Below are positions 18,502-28,393 of a DNA stretch of 64,000 nucleotides, one piece after another. Source of the DNA: Scalindua sp964437425 (GTDB lineage: Bacteria; Planctomycetota; Brocadiia; Brocadiales; Scalinduaceae). Numbering within the stretch: position 1 is the first letter of the stretch; each line of letters begins with the position of its first letter. Made by a program: the position numbers and the translations under genes. The notes below the pieces were generated by a model. That model was not told the DNA's origin. It ran no database searches and saw only the letters and a list, made by a program, of their open reading frames with translations. The DNA lies in assembly GCA_964437425.1 (NCBI GenBank), contig CAYTGO010000001.1, forward strand, positions 124,001 through 188,000, in the 5' to 3' direction.

Positions 18502-19968
18502 TTGACAAAAATAGCATTTGTGCATAAAGCGATGAGAGCTCACCAAAGTGTAATGCTGCTCTCTGCGGTTTTAAAAGAAAAATTATACGAAACTAACGTT
18601 TTTATCATTGAGGGAGAACTATCAGTAACATTCCGGGAAATAATTGATTATGATCCTCAGGTAGTGGCTTTTTCATCAACAACACACTCTCAAAAGAAGG
18701 ATTTGGAATTAGCCAGATTACTGAAGGATGCAAATGAGGATTTTCATATCATTATGGGAGGACCACATCCCACATTTTATCCGCAGGTTATTGAGGAAAA
18801 TGAACAACTGGATTCTATTTGTGTAGGTGAAGGGGAATACGCATTATTAGAACTTGTTGAAAACATTGAAAATAAATCAAAATATAGATCGATAAGGAAT
18901 TTACACATAAGAGAAAATGGAAAGATTTACAAAAACGGGATTAGGGATTATGTAAAGGACTTGGATGAATGGCCTATATTTGATTATGGCCTCTATTTTG
19001 ATAAGTATGCATCAATGGCCGAGGCTCCAACAAAGATGTTTATGGCTGCAAAAGGATGTCCCTTTCCGTGCTCTTATTGTTTTAACGCAAAATTGCTTGA
19101 TATGTATAAAGGGAAAGGGCCTTATGTCCGCTCTAAAAGTCCCGATAGAATAATTGAGGAGATTCAAAGAGTGAAGTCTGAGTTTTCATTGAAATGGGTA
19201 AAATTTGATGACGATACATTTGGCATGAACCGGTCCTGGCTCCTGGAGTTTGCAGAAAAATATAAGAAATCAGTAGGGCTTCCTTTTTTGTGTAATCTCA
19301 GGGCTAATATGGTTGACGAGGAATTGATAAAGATACTCAAGGATGCAGGTGTGGACCGGATTGATTTCGGGGTTGAATGTGGAAATGAGAAGTTCCGGAA
19401 AGATGTACTCAAAAGGAATATATCTAATGATCACATTATAAAAACGGGCGACCTATTGAAAAAATATAAGATACGCTTTCATACAGGAAGTATTGTGGGA
19501 TTTCCTGGTGAAACTGTAGAGCAGGCATTTGAGACTGTCTACCTCAATAGGAGAATTCGTCCCAACCTGGCTGCTTGTAGTGTATTACAGCCTTATCCGG
19601 GTACAGCGATTTATGAGTATGCATTGAAGCATAACTATTTGAAAAAAGAGATTACAATGGATGATTTTGGCGCTTTAAAGACAGTTACTGTTCGCTGGAA
19701 ATCTGGTGGAGAGGGGGTAAAAAGCCCTATAAGTCAGGAAAACATTACAAGGTTGATTAACCTTAGCAGTCTCTTTGATGTTGCTGTACAGCATCCAAAG
19801 CTTGAGAGTGTAATTCGTATATTAATCAAGCATAAGCCAAATCGTGTTTTCAATTTTCTTTCACAGTGGGGCTATTTCAAAGTGTATTTTAAATATGCAA
19901 GTGGTTATAAAGACAGGTTAAGACTTATATGGCGTTTTTTAAAACCACTATTCCCTGATAAGCATTAA
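18502..19968 (+). CDS. Cobalamin-type (class B) radical SAM protein
   Basis: About 488 residues. N-terminal B12-binding-like Rossmann domain (residues 1 to about 140: VVAFSSTTHSQ, IIMGGPHPTF, CVGEGEYALLEL), then the radical SAM core with C186, C190 and C193 (CPFPCSYC) and the late-barrel GFPGETVEQAF segment. Such enzymes include C- and P-methyltransferases and ring-forming enzymes, so methylation at an unreactive carbon of a sugar or lipid is a reasonable guess. Start: TTG 18502 is preceded by GGAGGG (18486-18491); a GTG at 18484 in frame is possible but overlaps that site. It is one of six intact relatives in the window. Confidence 0.82.
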   Translation: MTKIAFVHKAMRAHQSVMLLSAVLKEKLYETNVFIIEGELSVTFREIIDYDPQVVAFSSTTHSQKKDLELARLLKDANEDFHIIMGGPHPTFYPQVIEENEQLDSICVGEGEYALLELVENIENKSKYRSIRNLHIRENGKIYKNGIRDYVKDLDEWPIFDYGLYFDKYASMAEAPTKMFMAAKGCPFPCSYCFNAKLLDMYKGKGPYVRSKSPDRIIEEIQRVKSEFSLKWVKFDDDTFGMNRSWLLEFAEKYKKSVGLPFLCNLRANMVDEELIKILKDAGVDRIDFGVECGNEKFRKDVLKRNISNDHIIKTGDLLKKYKIRFHTGSIVGFPGETVEQAFETVYLNRRIRPNLAACSVLQPYPGTAIYEYALKHNYLKKEITMDDFGALKTVTVRWKSGGEGVKSPISQENITRLINLSSLFDVAVQHPKLESVIRILIKHKPNRVFNFLSQWGYFKVYFKYASGYKDRLRLIWRFLKPLFPDKH

Positions 19969-20027
19969 ATTTTATGTGTAATAAGGAAGCGTAACACCTG
20001 CATTAATAATTTTTAATATTATTTTAT

Positions 20028-20990
20028 ATGAATGCTGACAAAATGAATATTGTAGATCAGATGAAAGCTTTAATTTCTCAATTTGAGAGTGGGGATATTC
20101 CCAAAGAGGAATATTGGGACAGAATGCTTGATTTTCATTCCGTCCTGAAACATTACAAGGAATTAATTAATCAGGAGGAGCTCTCCAGGATAGAGATTAC
20201 TCCTTCCGATATTTATGTTGTTTTGCCTAACGGTTTGCATTTTGTTTGGTTACCGGAAGACAAAAGAACGGCCATTTCACATATTGTAAATGATGGATTG
20301 TATGAGCGGAAAGAGAGAGCTTTACTTTTTCATCTGGTTTCCTCTTTTAAAACGATTTTTGATATAGGGGCCAATATTGGTTGGTATAGTTTGCACTTTA
20401 GTCAATTGGTTAGGGAAAAAGGAGGTATTGTGTATTCCTTTGAACCGGTTAAGGATACTTATGACAGGTTAATAGAAAATGTAACGCTTAATGGTGCAAA
20501 GAATTTATATACTTTTAACAACGCCTTTGGTGACAAAAAAGAATCTGCAACCTTTTATCTTCCTCATTGTTCTGGCAGTGTTGCGACTTCAATGCGGCCT
20601 TTATATGATTCTGCATCTCAAGAAATTGAATGTAATGTATTAAGGCTGGATGATTTCGTTGTTGATCAAGGTATTAAGAGCGTAGATTTTATAAAATGTG
20701 ATGTTGAAGGAGCTGAATTACTTGTTGTCAAAGGAGGATTGGATATTTTGACTAACTGCAAACCAATTGTTTTTGTTGAAATGTTAAGAAAATGGACAGC
20801 AAAATTTGACTATCATCCTAATAAGACCATTGAATTATTCAGTAAGCTTGGATATCGTTGTTACTTTAACAAAGATGGTCGGTTAGTAGAAATCAAAATG
20901 ATGGATAATGATTGTATGGAAACAAATTTCTATTTTCTGCACAATGAGAAACATCTGGATTTATTTGTAAATGTAATTGGCAAGGACTAA
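20028..20990 (+). CDS. FkbM family methyltransferase
   Basis: 320 residues. The SAM motif IFDIGANIGWYSLHF is near residue 112, followed by VYSFEPV and the family's FIKCDVEGAELLVVKGG segment near residue 225, which is diagnostic of FkbM. These enzymes mostly O-methylate hydroxyls of sugars or polyketides. It lies between two cobalamin-type radical SAM genes and 6 bases before the second, so it is likely in the same message. An N-terminal segment of about 100 residues before the SAM domain has no recognisable motif. The target is likely a glycan hydroxyl. Confidence 0.86.
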   Translation: MNADKMNIVDQMKALISQFESGDIPKEEYWDRMLDFHSVLKHYKELINQEELSRIEITPSDIYVVLPNGLHFVWLPEDKRTAISHIVNDGLYERKERALLFHLVSSFKTIFDIGANIGWYSLHFSQLVREKGGIVYSFEPVKDTYDRLIENVTLNGAKNLYTFNNAFGDKKESATFYLPHCSGSVATSMRPLYDSASQEIECNVLRLDDFVVDQGIKSVDFIKCDVEGAELLVVKGGLDILTNCKPIVFVEMLRKWTAKFDYHPNKTIELFSKLGYRCYFNKDGRLVEIKMMDNDCMETNFYFLHNEKHLDLFVNVIGKD

Positions 20991-20995
20991 AACTG

Positions 20996-22600
20996 ATGAG
21001 AATTCCAGATAAATGCGATATTTTATTTGTACCGGTTCTTGGTTTTTTGGGGTCCGGGCATCTACACTTTGCCGCACTAAGCATGATTGGTTATATACAT
21101 AAATATTCTGATTTCAAAGCAGATATACTGGATCTAAAATCAAAGTACTTTGGACACAGCTTCTCTCAGAAGGAAATAGATATGTTTTTTGACGATGTAG
21201 TCAATGGGATTAGAGATGTTGGTCCAAAATTTGTCGGTTTTTCTTCATTTACTACTGATTATAACCTTATCATGCGTCTATCGCAGTATATAAAAGATCG
21301 AGTGTCGGTTACTATTGTCGTAGGAGGTGTTCACTCTACTTTGCTTTCGGAAGATTTTATTTATAAGGATAGTCCCATTGATATAGCTGTTATTGGAGAA
21401 GGAGAGGCAACAGTACTTGATATATTGCGACTTGAGGTGGGAGGAAAGGCGCATAGAGGTATCGATGGTATCAGTTTCTATGACTACGAGGAAAATGAAT
21501 ATATTAAAACGAATCAACGTAGTTATATTGAGGATTTGGATTCTATACCTCGATTGGCTTATGAGTATCTTGATATGGAGTTATATCTAAGGCCGCGTTT
21601 AGGACTTATTAGATGGGTTCCGACTAGTAGAGGAGTTGGCTTATATACAGGCCGTGGTTGTCCTTATGTCTGTACGTTTTGTGCTGCTAATACAATTTGG
21701 GAAGGAGATGTCAGTGGTTCAGGTAAACGACTGACTCGTTACCGTTCCCTGGATAGCGTTTTTGATGAGATTGAATACTTAAAAAATAATTATGACTTAA
21801 GAACTTTATATATAATGGACGATTCCTTTGCTTTACAGAAAAAGAGAGTACTTGAATTTGCTGATCGTATATCGGAGATGAATATTTTGTGGGCTGCAGA
21901 AACACGATGTGGTTTAATTAATGATGAAATTGTGCAATCAATGAAACGTAGTGGTTGTATACAACTTGACTTCGGGGTAGAGTCCGGTTCTCAGAGGATG
22001 CTTGATGCTATGCGTAAAGCACAAAAAGTTAAAGATGTAGAAAAGGCCTTCGATATTTGTCATAAGCAGGGAATGCGAACATTTGCAAATATACTGATAA
22101 ATATACCCGGTGAAACGGAGGTGGATATTGACATGACGGACAAAATAATTAACAAGATCCATCCTGATGAACTGAGTGTTGCTGTTTTGACTCCTTATCC
22201 GGGTTCTCCAATATTTGTGGAACATGTAAAAAAGCTTGAGAAGGATGAGTATGAATTATTAGCTTTTCGAGATGATCCCGCAGCGCGTTTCAGATTCAGC
22301 CATCATAAATTGTCTTTTCAAGAGATACAACTCAGACTTTTCAGCAACAACATACGATTGCTTCCCACTGCCTTTAGAATATTGGCAAACACAAACTATT
22401 TAAAATATCTTAGAGTCTCTCCGGATAAATTCAAATTAGTAAAACTTATTATAAAGTTCGGTGGTCCCATGACGCTTAGATTGATTGTTCACCTGGTAAT
22501 GCCTTCTTTTTTAAAGATAAAGATTCGAAGGATACTCTCTGCAAGACGTTTAGCCGACAAAATTAAAATGAAAGGCTCAATCGAAAAGGGGAAGGTTTAA
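20996..22600 (+). CDS. Cobalamin-type (class B) radical SAM protein
   Basis: 534 residues. The N-terminal cobalamin-binding-like domain includes FVGFSSFTTDYN, IVVGGVHSTLLSEDF and AVIGEGEAT; the radical SAM motif is C222, C226 and C229 (CPYVCTFC). Later barrel features are LYIMDDSF, LDFGVESGSQRML and INIPGETEVD. The C-terminal 100 residues are basic and partly hydrophobic, suggesting membrane association. It is more distant from the tandem pair at 38792 and 40247 than they are from each other. A radical modification of the glycan or its lipid carrier is likely; the substrate is unknown. Confidence 0.83.
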   Translation: MRIPDKCDILFVPVLGFLGSGHLHFAALSMIGYIHKYSDFKADILDLKSKYFGHSFSQKEIDMFFDDVVNGIRDVGPKFVGFSSFTTDYNLIMRLSQYIKDRVSVTIVVGGVHSTLLSEDFIYKDSPIDIAVIGEGEATVLDILRLEVGGKAHRGIDGISFYDYEENEYIKTNQRSYIEDLDSIPRLAYEYLDMELYLRPRLGLIRWVPTSRGVGLYTGRGCPYVCTFCAANTIWEGDVSGSGKRLTRYRSLDSVFDEIEYLKNNYDLRTLYIMDDSFALQKKRVLEFADRISEMNILWAAETRCGLINDEIVQSMKRSGCIQLDFGVESGSQRMLDAMRKAQKVKDVEKAFDICHKQGMRTFANILINIPGETEVDIDMTDKIINKIHPDELSVAVLTPYPGSPIFVEHVKKLEKDEYELLAFRDDPAARFRFSHHKLSFQEIQLRLFSNNIRLLPTAFRILANTNYLKYLRVSPDKFKLVKLIIKFGGPMTLRLIVHLVMPSFLKIKIRRILSARRLADKIKMKGSIEKGKV

Positions 22601-22626
22601 GAGCCTCCTTTGTTAAAAATATTGTT

Positions 22627-24408
22627 ATGAAGCTCTCAGACTACGTAATTGATTTTCTTGTAAGAAAAAAAATTAATCACGCTTTTTCTCTTATTGGAGG
22701 AGCCAGTGCTCACCTCGTGGATTCGCTCTATAGACGGCGTACGGATATCCAACCCGTATGTGTTCAGCATGAACAAGCCGCCGCATTTGCAGCGGAGGCT
22801 TGTGCGCGAATATCACAGAATATTGGTGTGGCTATAACGACAAGTGGTCCTGGTGCAACGAATCTGATAACCGGAATAGGTAGTGCTTTCTATGATTCCA
22901 TACCATGTTTGTTTTTGACAGGACAGGTGAATACATATGATTATTCCGGAGATAACCCTCAACGTCAAAGAGGATTTCAGGAGACCAATATTGTGGCTAT
23001 TGCCAGCTCAATTACCAAGTATGCTGTTTTTGTTGATGATCCGAATACGATCCGATATCATTTAGAAAAAGCTTTTTATCTAGCAACAGAGGGGCGTCCG
23101 GGTCCGGTACTAATAGATTTACCGATGAATATTCAACGGGCAGAGATAAATATTGAGACTCTTTGTGGGTTCGAGAAAGAGCATGATGAAATAAAGAAAA
23201 AGGCAGCTTTAGAATCATTGCAACTGGATAGCCTTGCAGAGAAAGCGATTTCACTGATAAACAAAGCTATCCGGCCTGTGATTCTAGTGGGAGGAGGAGT
23301 TCGTATTTCAGATGCAACTAATGAGTTGATGGAATTAGCAGAGAGGACAAAAATACCTATAGTTGTTACTTATGCAGGTAAAGATGCAGTTAACAACACG
23401 CACCCATCTTTTGCCGGATTTGTCGGGAATTATGGTCATCGAAGTGCCAATTTCACTATCGCGAATTCCGACCTTCTTCTTGTTTTGGGTTCTAGACTTG
23501 ATACACGTACCACAGGAAGCCGGGGTGATCTTTTTGCCAGAGAAGCAACTATAATTCAGGTTGATATAGATCCTCATGAAATCAATCAAAGGGTCAAATG
23601 TGATATACCGGTACTGGCTGACATTGGAGATTTTCTAAAAGTTCTAAATAATATAATCAGAGTAAGTGAACCACTTGAGATATCCGCATGGTTAAAAATA
23701 GTGGCTAACTACAAAAAACAGTATCCCTGGATTCCAGTGGAACATACGAAGGAAAAAGAAAAAGTAGATTATTATGAATTTATGCAAATACTTTCTGAAG
23801 AATTGGATGATACAGATATTATTGTGTCAGATAATGGACAGGCTAGAGTTTGGGCTTTACAAATACTCTCCATAAGAGCAAGGCAAAGGTTTATATCTTC
23901 AGTTGGTATGGCATCGTTAGGGTATGGATTGCCTGCAAGTATCGGTGCCGCGCTAGCTGCAAATGGCAGGCGTGTAATTTGTATTGTTGGTGATGGTGGA
24001 ATGCAGTTCAATATCCAGGAATTACAGACAATTGTTTATTACAAAATTCCGATTAAGATATTTGTATTGAATAATCATTCGTATGGAATGATTAAGCAGT
24101 TTCAAAAACTTTATTTTGAGGGGAGAATGTGTGGTACAGGCGAAGGATATAGCTGTCCTGACTTTGCAAAAGTTGCGGACAGTTACGGCCTTTCATCATG
24201 TACAATAGAGAGCGGAGCTAATATGCGTCAAAAAATTCAAAACGTTCTCCAGAGTGATGATGCTTCTCTCTGTAACGCAGTGCTGTCTTCTGAAACAAGC
24301 ATTATACCTAAAGTAAGAGTTAATTATCCTATAGAGGACGCAGAGCCTTTGTTAGACAGGAAAGAGTTTTTATCTAATATGATAATTACTCCATTTACTC
24401 CTCAATAG
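22627..24408 (+). CDS. Thiamine diphosphate enzyme, acetolactate synthase-like (possible YerE-type)
   Basis: 593 residues with all three domains of the acetolactate-synthase family. The catalytic Glu is E49 (CVQHEQAAAFAAE), the substrate/FAD-domain TSGPGATN follows, and the TPP/Mg motif runs from GDGGMQFN (about 455) to VLNN (about 483). A general isoleucine/valine role is unlikely here: no ilvN or ilvC is nearby and the gene sits at the end of a CDP-dideoxyhexose block. In Yersinia, the homologous flavoenzyme YerE adds a two-carbon unit from pyruvate to CDP-4-keto-3,6-dideoxyglucose to build yersiniose. I infer a similar role. Another decarboxylation or ligation of an activated sugar is possible. 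Confidence 0.85.
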   Translation: MKLSDYVIDFLVRKKINHAFSLIGGASAHLVDSLYRRRTDIQPVCVQHEQAAAFAAEACARISQNIGVAITTSGPGATNLITGIGSAFYDSIPCLFLTGQVNTYDYSGDNPQRQRGFQETNIVAIASSITKYAVFVDDPNTIRYHLEKAFYLATEGRPGPVLIDLPMNIQRAEINIETLCGFEKEHDEIKKKAALESLQLDSLAEKAISLINKAIRPVILVGGGVRISDATNELMELAERTKIPIVVTYAGKDAVNNTHPSFAGFVGNYGHRSANFTIANSDLLLVLGSRLDTRTTGSRGDLFAREATIIQVDIDPHEINQRVKCDIPVLADIGDFLKVLNNIIRVSEPLEISAWLKIVANYKKQYPWIPVEHTKEKEKVDYYEFMQILSEELDDTDIIVSDNGQARVWALQILSIRARQRFISSVGMASLGYGLPASIGAALAANGRRVICIVGDGGMQFNIQELQTIVYYKIPIKIFVLNNHSYGMIKQFQKLYFEGRMCGTGEGYSCPDFAKVADSYGLSSCTIESGANMRQKIQNVLQSDDASLCNAVLSSETSIIPKVRVNYPIEDAEPLLDRKEFLSNMIITPFTPQ

Positions 24409-24531
24409 TTTCATTCTCATTACATCAACACATTAAGCTTCCGATAGTTGTTTGATGAAACTCTATGTCCTATATAAAGAAGTAGAGTTAAATCCGGCAT
24501 CATTCACTCATAGTCAGAGTGATATTACCAA

Positions 24532-25728
24532 ATGAAACCGAAGGATATTCAGCTTATTTTCTATTTGCCAACCCTTCGAAATTATTATGATCGCGTGCAT
24601 CTGGTTGGTGAAATCGCGCGTAAAATCGGTAAGGTTATTCTTGTTACTTCCAGGATTGACATCGATGTTGAGGAGATTGGCCTCGACCGGCAGGTTGATG
24701 TTGTTCAGATACCTGATGGAACTCGATTACCCGGCAGGACTGCTTTTGCAGCGTCCAGAGTTGTAGAGAGTATTTTAAAAAAGAAACGGTTTAATATCGT
24801 ACATGATACTTTTGGGCATTTGCTGCCGCTTTTCTTTCGTAAGAGACGGTTTCCTGAGTGTATTTTTATAACGTCTCAATATAATCTGGCAGAGTGGGAT
24901 TTTCGCCATATTATCTGGCCGACTTATGGTTTTAAGTTTTTAACGAGTCGGGATTTATGGTTGATTATACTTCGAATATTTCTACAGCGAAGCATATTTT
25001 ACCTGGCTGACTATATCGTACTTCAGGCACCCGGTCATATTGATAGGCTTGTACAACATATTCATATATCCCGGTCTAAAATAGTATCGATTCCCAACAA
25101 CATATCTGAACCGTTGAAACTTGAGAGAGAGGCAGACACCTCAACCAGGCGCGATGATAAAACTATCAGGTTATTATATGTGGGCGCATTCACAGTTGGT
25201 AAGGGTGGAGATGCGTTACTTGATATTATTGACCTGGCGCGAGCGCGCAATATTCCGTTACAGGCTACTGTCATAGGGCACTTTGCGCCTATAACTGAAG
25301 GTTATATGAGAAACCGCATACGCTGCTTAAATTTAGGGGAAAGGCTTTCAATCAAGGGTCGTACTGATCGGAAAAAGCTGATGGAGCTTTATCAAAACAG
25401 TGATTGGCTGTTTCATTTAACCGCTGTAGACGGTTCACCTCGAGTTGTGTTAGAAGCGTTGTCCCAGGGGTTGCCGGTAGTGGGTTCTCGGCATCCCGGT
25501 ATTACTGTTCTGGACCCTGAGGCACAATTTATTCTATTTGCAGATTCAAATGAGCCTGACAGGATTCTAAATGAATTAGTTGCATTTAAGAGCGATCAAA
25601 AAAAGTATACAGACTGTTCAATGAGAGGGAAGACATATGTACGAAGGAATTTTTTCAGTGAAAGAGCCAGTGAACTTTATGTTGACCTTTACATGCGTTT
25701 GTTAACTCATAGGGTTCAGAATTCTTAG
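24532..25728 (+). CDS. Glycosyltransferase family 4
   Basis: 398 residues, GT-B fold. The C-terminal donor domain shows LLYVGAFTVGKGGDALLDII, then LFHLTAVDGSPRVVLEALSQG, in which the Glu and Gly typical of GT4 are kept. The N-terminal half has no signal peptide and begins with a strand (IQLIFYLPTL) as expected for the acceptor domain. It is preceded by a 123-base gap, and its bases look more GC-rich than its neighbours, which could mean a separate origin. It should add one sugar of the repeat unit; the specificity is unknown. Confidence 0.85.
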   Translation: MKPKDIQLIFYLPTLRNYYDRVHLVGEIARKIGKVILVTSRIDIDVEEIGLDRQVDVVQIPDGTRLPGRTAFAASRVVESILKKKRFNIVHDTFGHLLPLFFRKRRFPECIFITSQYNLAEWDFRHIIWPTYGFKFLTSRDLWLIILRIFLQRSIFYLADYIVLQAPGHIDRLVQHIHISRSKIVSIPNNISEPLKLEREADTSTRRDDKTIRLLYVGAFTVGKGGDALLDIIDLARARNIPLQATVIGHFAPITEGYMRNRIRCLNLGERLSIKGRTDRKKLMELYQNSDWLFHLTAVDGSPRVVLEALSQGLPVVGSRHPGITVLDPEAQFILFADSNEPDRILNELVAFKSDQKKYTDCSMRGKTYVRRNFFSERASELYVDLYMRLLTHRVQNS

Positions 25729-25815
25729 TTTGTAATAATCTCTGTAGCGTGTAAGAAGAGTTAAATATGTAATTTGATTCTTCCTGGCTCTGCTTCCAAT
25801 AAGGAACTTTAGTAT

Positions 25816-27219
25816 ATGGTTGAATATAGTAAAAAAAATAAACTCTCTTTTGAAAACTACAGCTCCATTTTGCCCATTTCCAGTGACGGTAAGGTTTTAC
25901 TTCTATTATTTGTTGTCTTCTTAATTGGCCCTTACCTGCCTCATTTTGCTCCTATTCCGGGCCGTGTGAGGCTGGATCATTTACTACTCCCCGGTTTAGG
26001 AATTCTGGTTTTTTGCAGAAGTGTGCTAAAAGCGGAGATTCAGGTCTCCTCTTACTTCATGGTCTATGTTGCGCTTCTCCTATGGTTTCTGTCAATCACG
26101 GTTGTGATTATTATTTACCCTTCAACAAAGTATATCTCTCCAGCCTCAGCAGTCATAGCAGCATTAGACTCGTATTTGCGTCCACTTTTAATCTTATTTA
26201 TTGTAGCCAATATGAGAGTTGGTAAAACCGAACTGGTAGCCGTAGTAAGGTTAGTTTTACTGGTAAGTCTTCCTTTGTTTATAATTGGTATTCTGCAATT
26301 AGTGCCTGCTACTAAATCAACTATAAACGAGAGTCTTGTCGCATTATATGATAATGGTCGTGCTACCGGGGGGAGTGGCCACAAACACTTTTATAATGTT
26401 TTGAGTGGTGGTCGTGCAATGTCAATATTCTGGCAGGTCAGTACGTTTGGAATGTTTGCCACCCTTTGCCTTGGATTATTAATAGCTCAGTTTATAGGGG
26501 CACGCATTATAAAATCCAGAACAGTAACGTATCTAATCCTTCTTTTCACTTTTATAGGTGGTGTGATATCGGGAAGCAAAGTTTTTACCGGTGGGATAAT
26601 TATTTTGGCAATTTTAGCCGTGATTTCTACTCGGGCAAGACGGTACTTAATCAGGCCCAAAAATATTGTTTTGGCAATTGTTACAATCATTTTATTTGCA
26701 GTGTTGCTTTCGCATTTTTTTCCACGAGCATATAATCTCTTTACCGTTAGATTTGAACCTACCTCTTTCATTAGTAGATACGGTGCCGGCAGATTTTGGG
26801 CTTCAGACATACCTGGTTTAGCTCCTAAAGTAGTGCGAACCGGGGCTGTTGATATTTTCAAAAGTTACCCGGTTGCTGGATTGGGTCTTACTGTTGCGAA
26901 CAGAACAACAGATTCTTTTCTTTTCGGAATATTGATTATGGGAGGAGTAATTGGTGGTTTCATATTTATATTATTTATGGGAATTATCTGCTGGAAGATG
27001 TTGTCGATTGCCCGGCGACACCCGGACAAAACGGTGGCATCTCTATCTCTCGCTATGCTCTTTCTAACTATTGTATTTTTTGCAGCAGCAGTTGGTTTTC
27101 ATACATTTATACAGGATAGAGTTGGCGATACTTATTGGCTTCTTGTTGGATTACTTTTCGCTGCTGGAGGTAGAAATAAAAAAGAGCACACAAAGCTTTG
27201 TCATGAAAAAATACAGTAA
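25816..27219 (+). CDS. O-antigen ligase/polymerase-like membrane protein (Wzy/WaaL type)
   Basis: 467 residues, very hydrophobic, with roughly ten to twelve likely membrane helices. A soluble loop between the later helices (about residues 310-365) contains SRYGAGRFWASD and PVAGLGLTVANRT, the sort of periplasmic loop with Arg and GxG seen in O-antigen polymerases and ligases. Because the locus has initiating, transferase and flippase functions but no other polymerase candidate, Wzy is the best guess; ligase is the alternative. The stop (27217-27219) falls 17 bases inside the next gene, so the two are coupled. Confidence 0.75.
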   Translation: MVEYSKKNKLSFENYSSILPISSDGKVLLLLFVVFLIGPYLPHFAPIPGRVRLDHLLLPGLGILVFCRSVLKAEIQVSSYFMVYVALLLWFLSITVVIIIYPSTKYISPASAVIAALDSYLRPLLILFIVANMRVGKTELVAVVRLVLLVSLPLFIIGILQLVPATKSTINESLVALYDNGRATGGSGHKHFYNVLSGGRAMSIFWQVSTFGMFATLCLGLLIAQFIGARIIKSRTVTYLILLFTFIGGVISGSKVFTGGIIILAILAVISTRARRYLIRPKNIVLAIVTIILFAVLLSHFFPRAYNLFTVRFEPTSFISRYGAGRFWASDIPGLAPKVVRTGAVDIFKSYPVAGLGLTVANRTTDSFLFGILIMGGVIGGFIFILFMGIICWKMLSIARRHPDKTVASLSLAMLFLTIVFFAAAVGFHTFIQDRVGDTYWLLVGLLFAAGGRNKKEHTKLCHEKIQ

Positions 27220-28393
27220 TTATTCGGGAAAAGTTGCAATCCAACAGAAAGTAGTATCTGACTATCGGGCTGTTTTTTTTGAACGGTTAGTTAAGTCGTG
27301 TTCTGGGGGGATAGAGGTCTTTGCGGGCGATACACCTACAGAACCCGGAACACATACTGTTAATCATCTTCACGGGGCCAACCTGTATAACTCAATAAAT
27401 TTTCATTTCTCTCATGGGAAGTTTTATTCCCTCTGGCAAAAGAATTTTACTTCATGGTTAAAACGGCACAAACCAGATCTCCTGCTTGTAGAGGCAAACC
27501 CTCGGATACTGAGCAATTATCAGGGTTACTGGCTAATGAAGAAGTGGAATCGTCCTGTTATCGGCTGGGGGCTGGGTTCTCTGGATTGGGATATACCTGC
27601 ATGGATGTTATCCGCGCGAAAGTCATTCTTCCGACAGTTTTATAAATGTTTTGATTTGATAATCGCATATAGTAATAAAGGTGCATGCGATTATATTGAA
27701 TGTGGCGTCCCCGAAGAGAAAGTTTTTATTGCTCCCAACTCTGTTTGTGCTGAAAATGCCGAGCGGGCGAAAGAGAAAATAGAACAAAACCCAACACTTG
27801 TTGAACAATTTAAGAAAACAAATGGTTTTTCTGATAAGCCGATTATTATGTTTGCCGGAAGATTGATTCCTTCGAAGCGGGTGAATGATCTGATTGAAGC
27901 CTGCTCTGTGATAAAGAGTGACTATCAGTTACTTATTGTGGGTGACGGACCGGAACGTTCTAAACTTGAAAATCTGGCTAAAAAATTGCATTCAAATGTC
28001 CGGTTTCTTGGATATCAAAGCGGCGAAGAACTCGCATTCAGCTTTTCAGTAGCAGATCTCTTTGTTTTGCCTGGTTCAGGGGGGTTGGCTGTTCAGGAAG
28101 CGATGATTTATGGAAAACCGGTAATTGTAGCTTCGGCGGATGGAACACAGACTGACCTTGTCAGAGAAGGAGAAAATGGTTTTCATGCTACTCCGGGAGA
28201 CATACTCGCTCTATCGCAAACTATCAATGAGAGTTTAAAGCATAGATCACGTCTTTCAGAGATGGGTAAAGAGTCACGTCGTATTGTAACGGAGGAGTTC
28301 AATTTGAATATTATGGCTCAAACCTTTATTAACGCTTTCAACTTTATATCCACACGTAATGAAAATATTGCTGAATACTGCAAATTTGATTAA
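27203..28393 (+). CDS. Glycosyltransferase family 4
   Basis: 396 residues from ATG 27203. The frame is open further upstream to 27071, but that part is antisense-free overlap with the membrane protein and gives a hydrophobic non-GT segment, so the later ATG is preferred. The donor domain has IMFAGRLIPSKRVNDLIEA, LLIVGDGPERSKLE and LPGSGGLAVQEAMIYGKPVI, all classical GT4 elements. The N-terminal half begins after a short basic stretch. It overlaps both neighbours (17 bases upstream, 35 downstream), so the three genes form a coupled group. Sugar specificity is unknown. Confidence 0.85.
   Translation: MKKYSNYSGKVAIQQKVVSDYRAVFFERLVKSCSGGIEVFAGDTPTEPGTHTVNHLHGANLYNSINFHFSHGKFYSLWQKNFTSWLKRHKPDLLLVEANPRILSNYQGYWLMKKWNRPVIGWGLGSLDWDIPAWMLSARKSFFRQFYKCFDLIIAYSNKGACDYIECGVPEEKVFIAPNSVCAENAERAKEKIEQNPTLVEQFKKTNGFSDKPIIMFAGRLIPSKRVNDLIEACSVIKSDYQLLIVGDGPERSKLENLAKKLHSNVRFLGYQSGEELAFSFSVADLFVLPGSGGLAVQEAMIYGKPVIVASADGTQTDLVREGENGFHATPGDILALSQTINESLKHRSRLSEMGKESRRIVTEEFNLNIMAQTFINAFNFISTRNENIAEYCKFD

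Noticed and set aside
22627..24408. The TPP enzyme as IlvB for branched-chain amino acids
   Set aside because: No small subunit or ilvC/ilvD nearby, and the gene is embedded in a CDP-sugar block; not fully excluded.
26487..26861. A 124-codon minus-strand frame opposite the Wzy-like gene
   Set aside because: Antisense of hydrophobic codons gives long open frames by chance; no motif.
27071..27202. Upstream extension of the GT4 gene at 27203
   Set aside because: It overlaps the last membrane helices of the preceding gene, adds residues that do not resemble a GT4 start, and a normal start exists at 27203.
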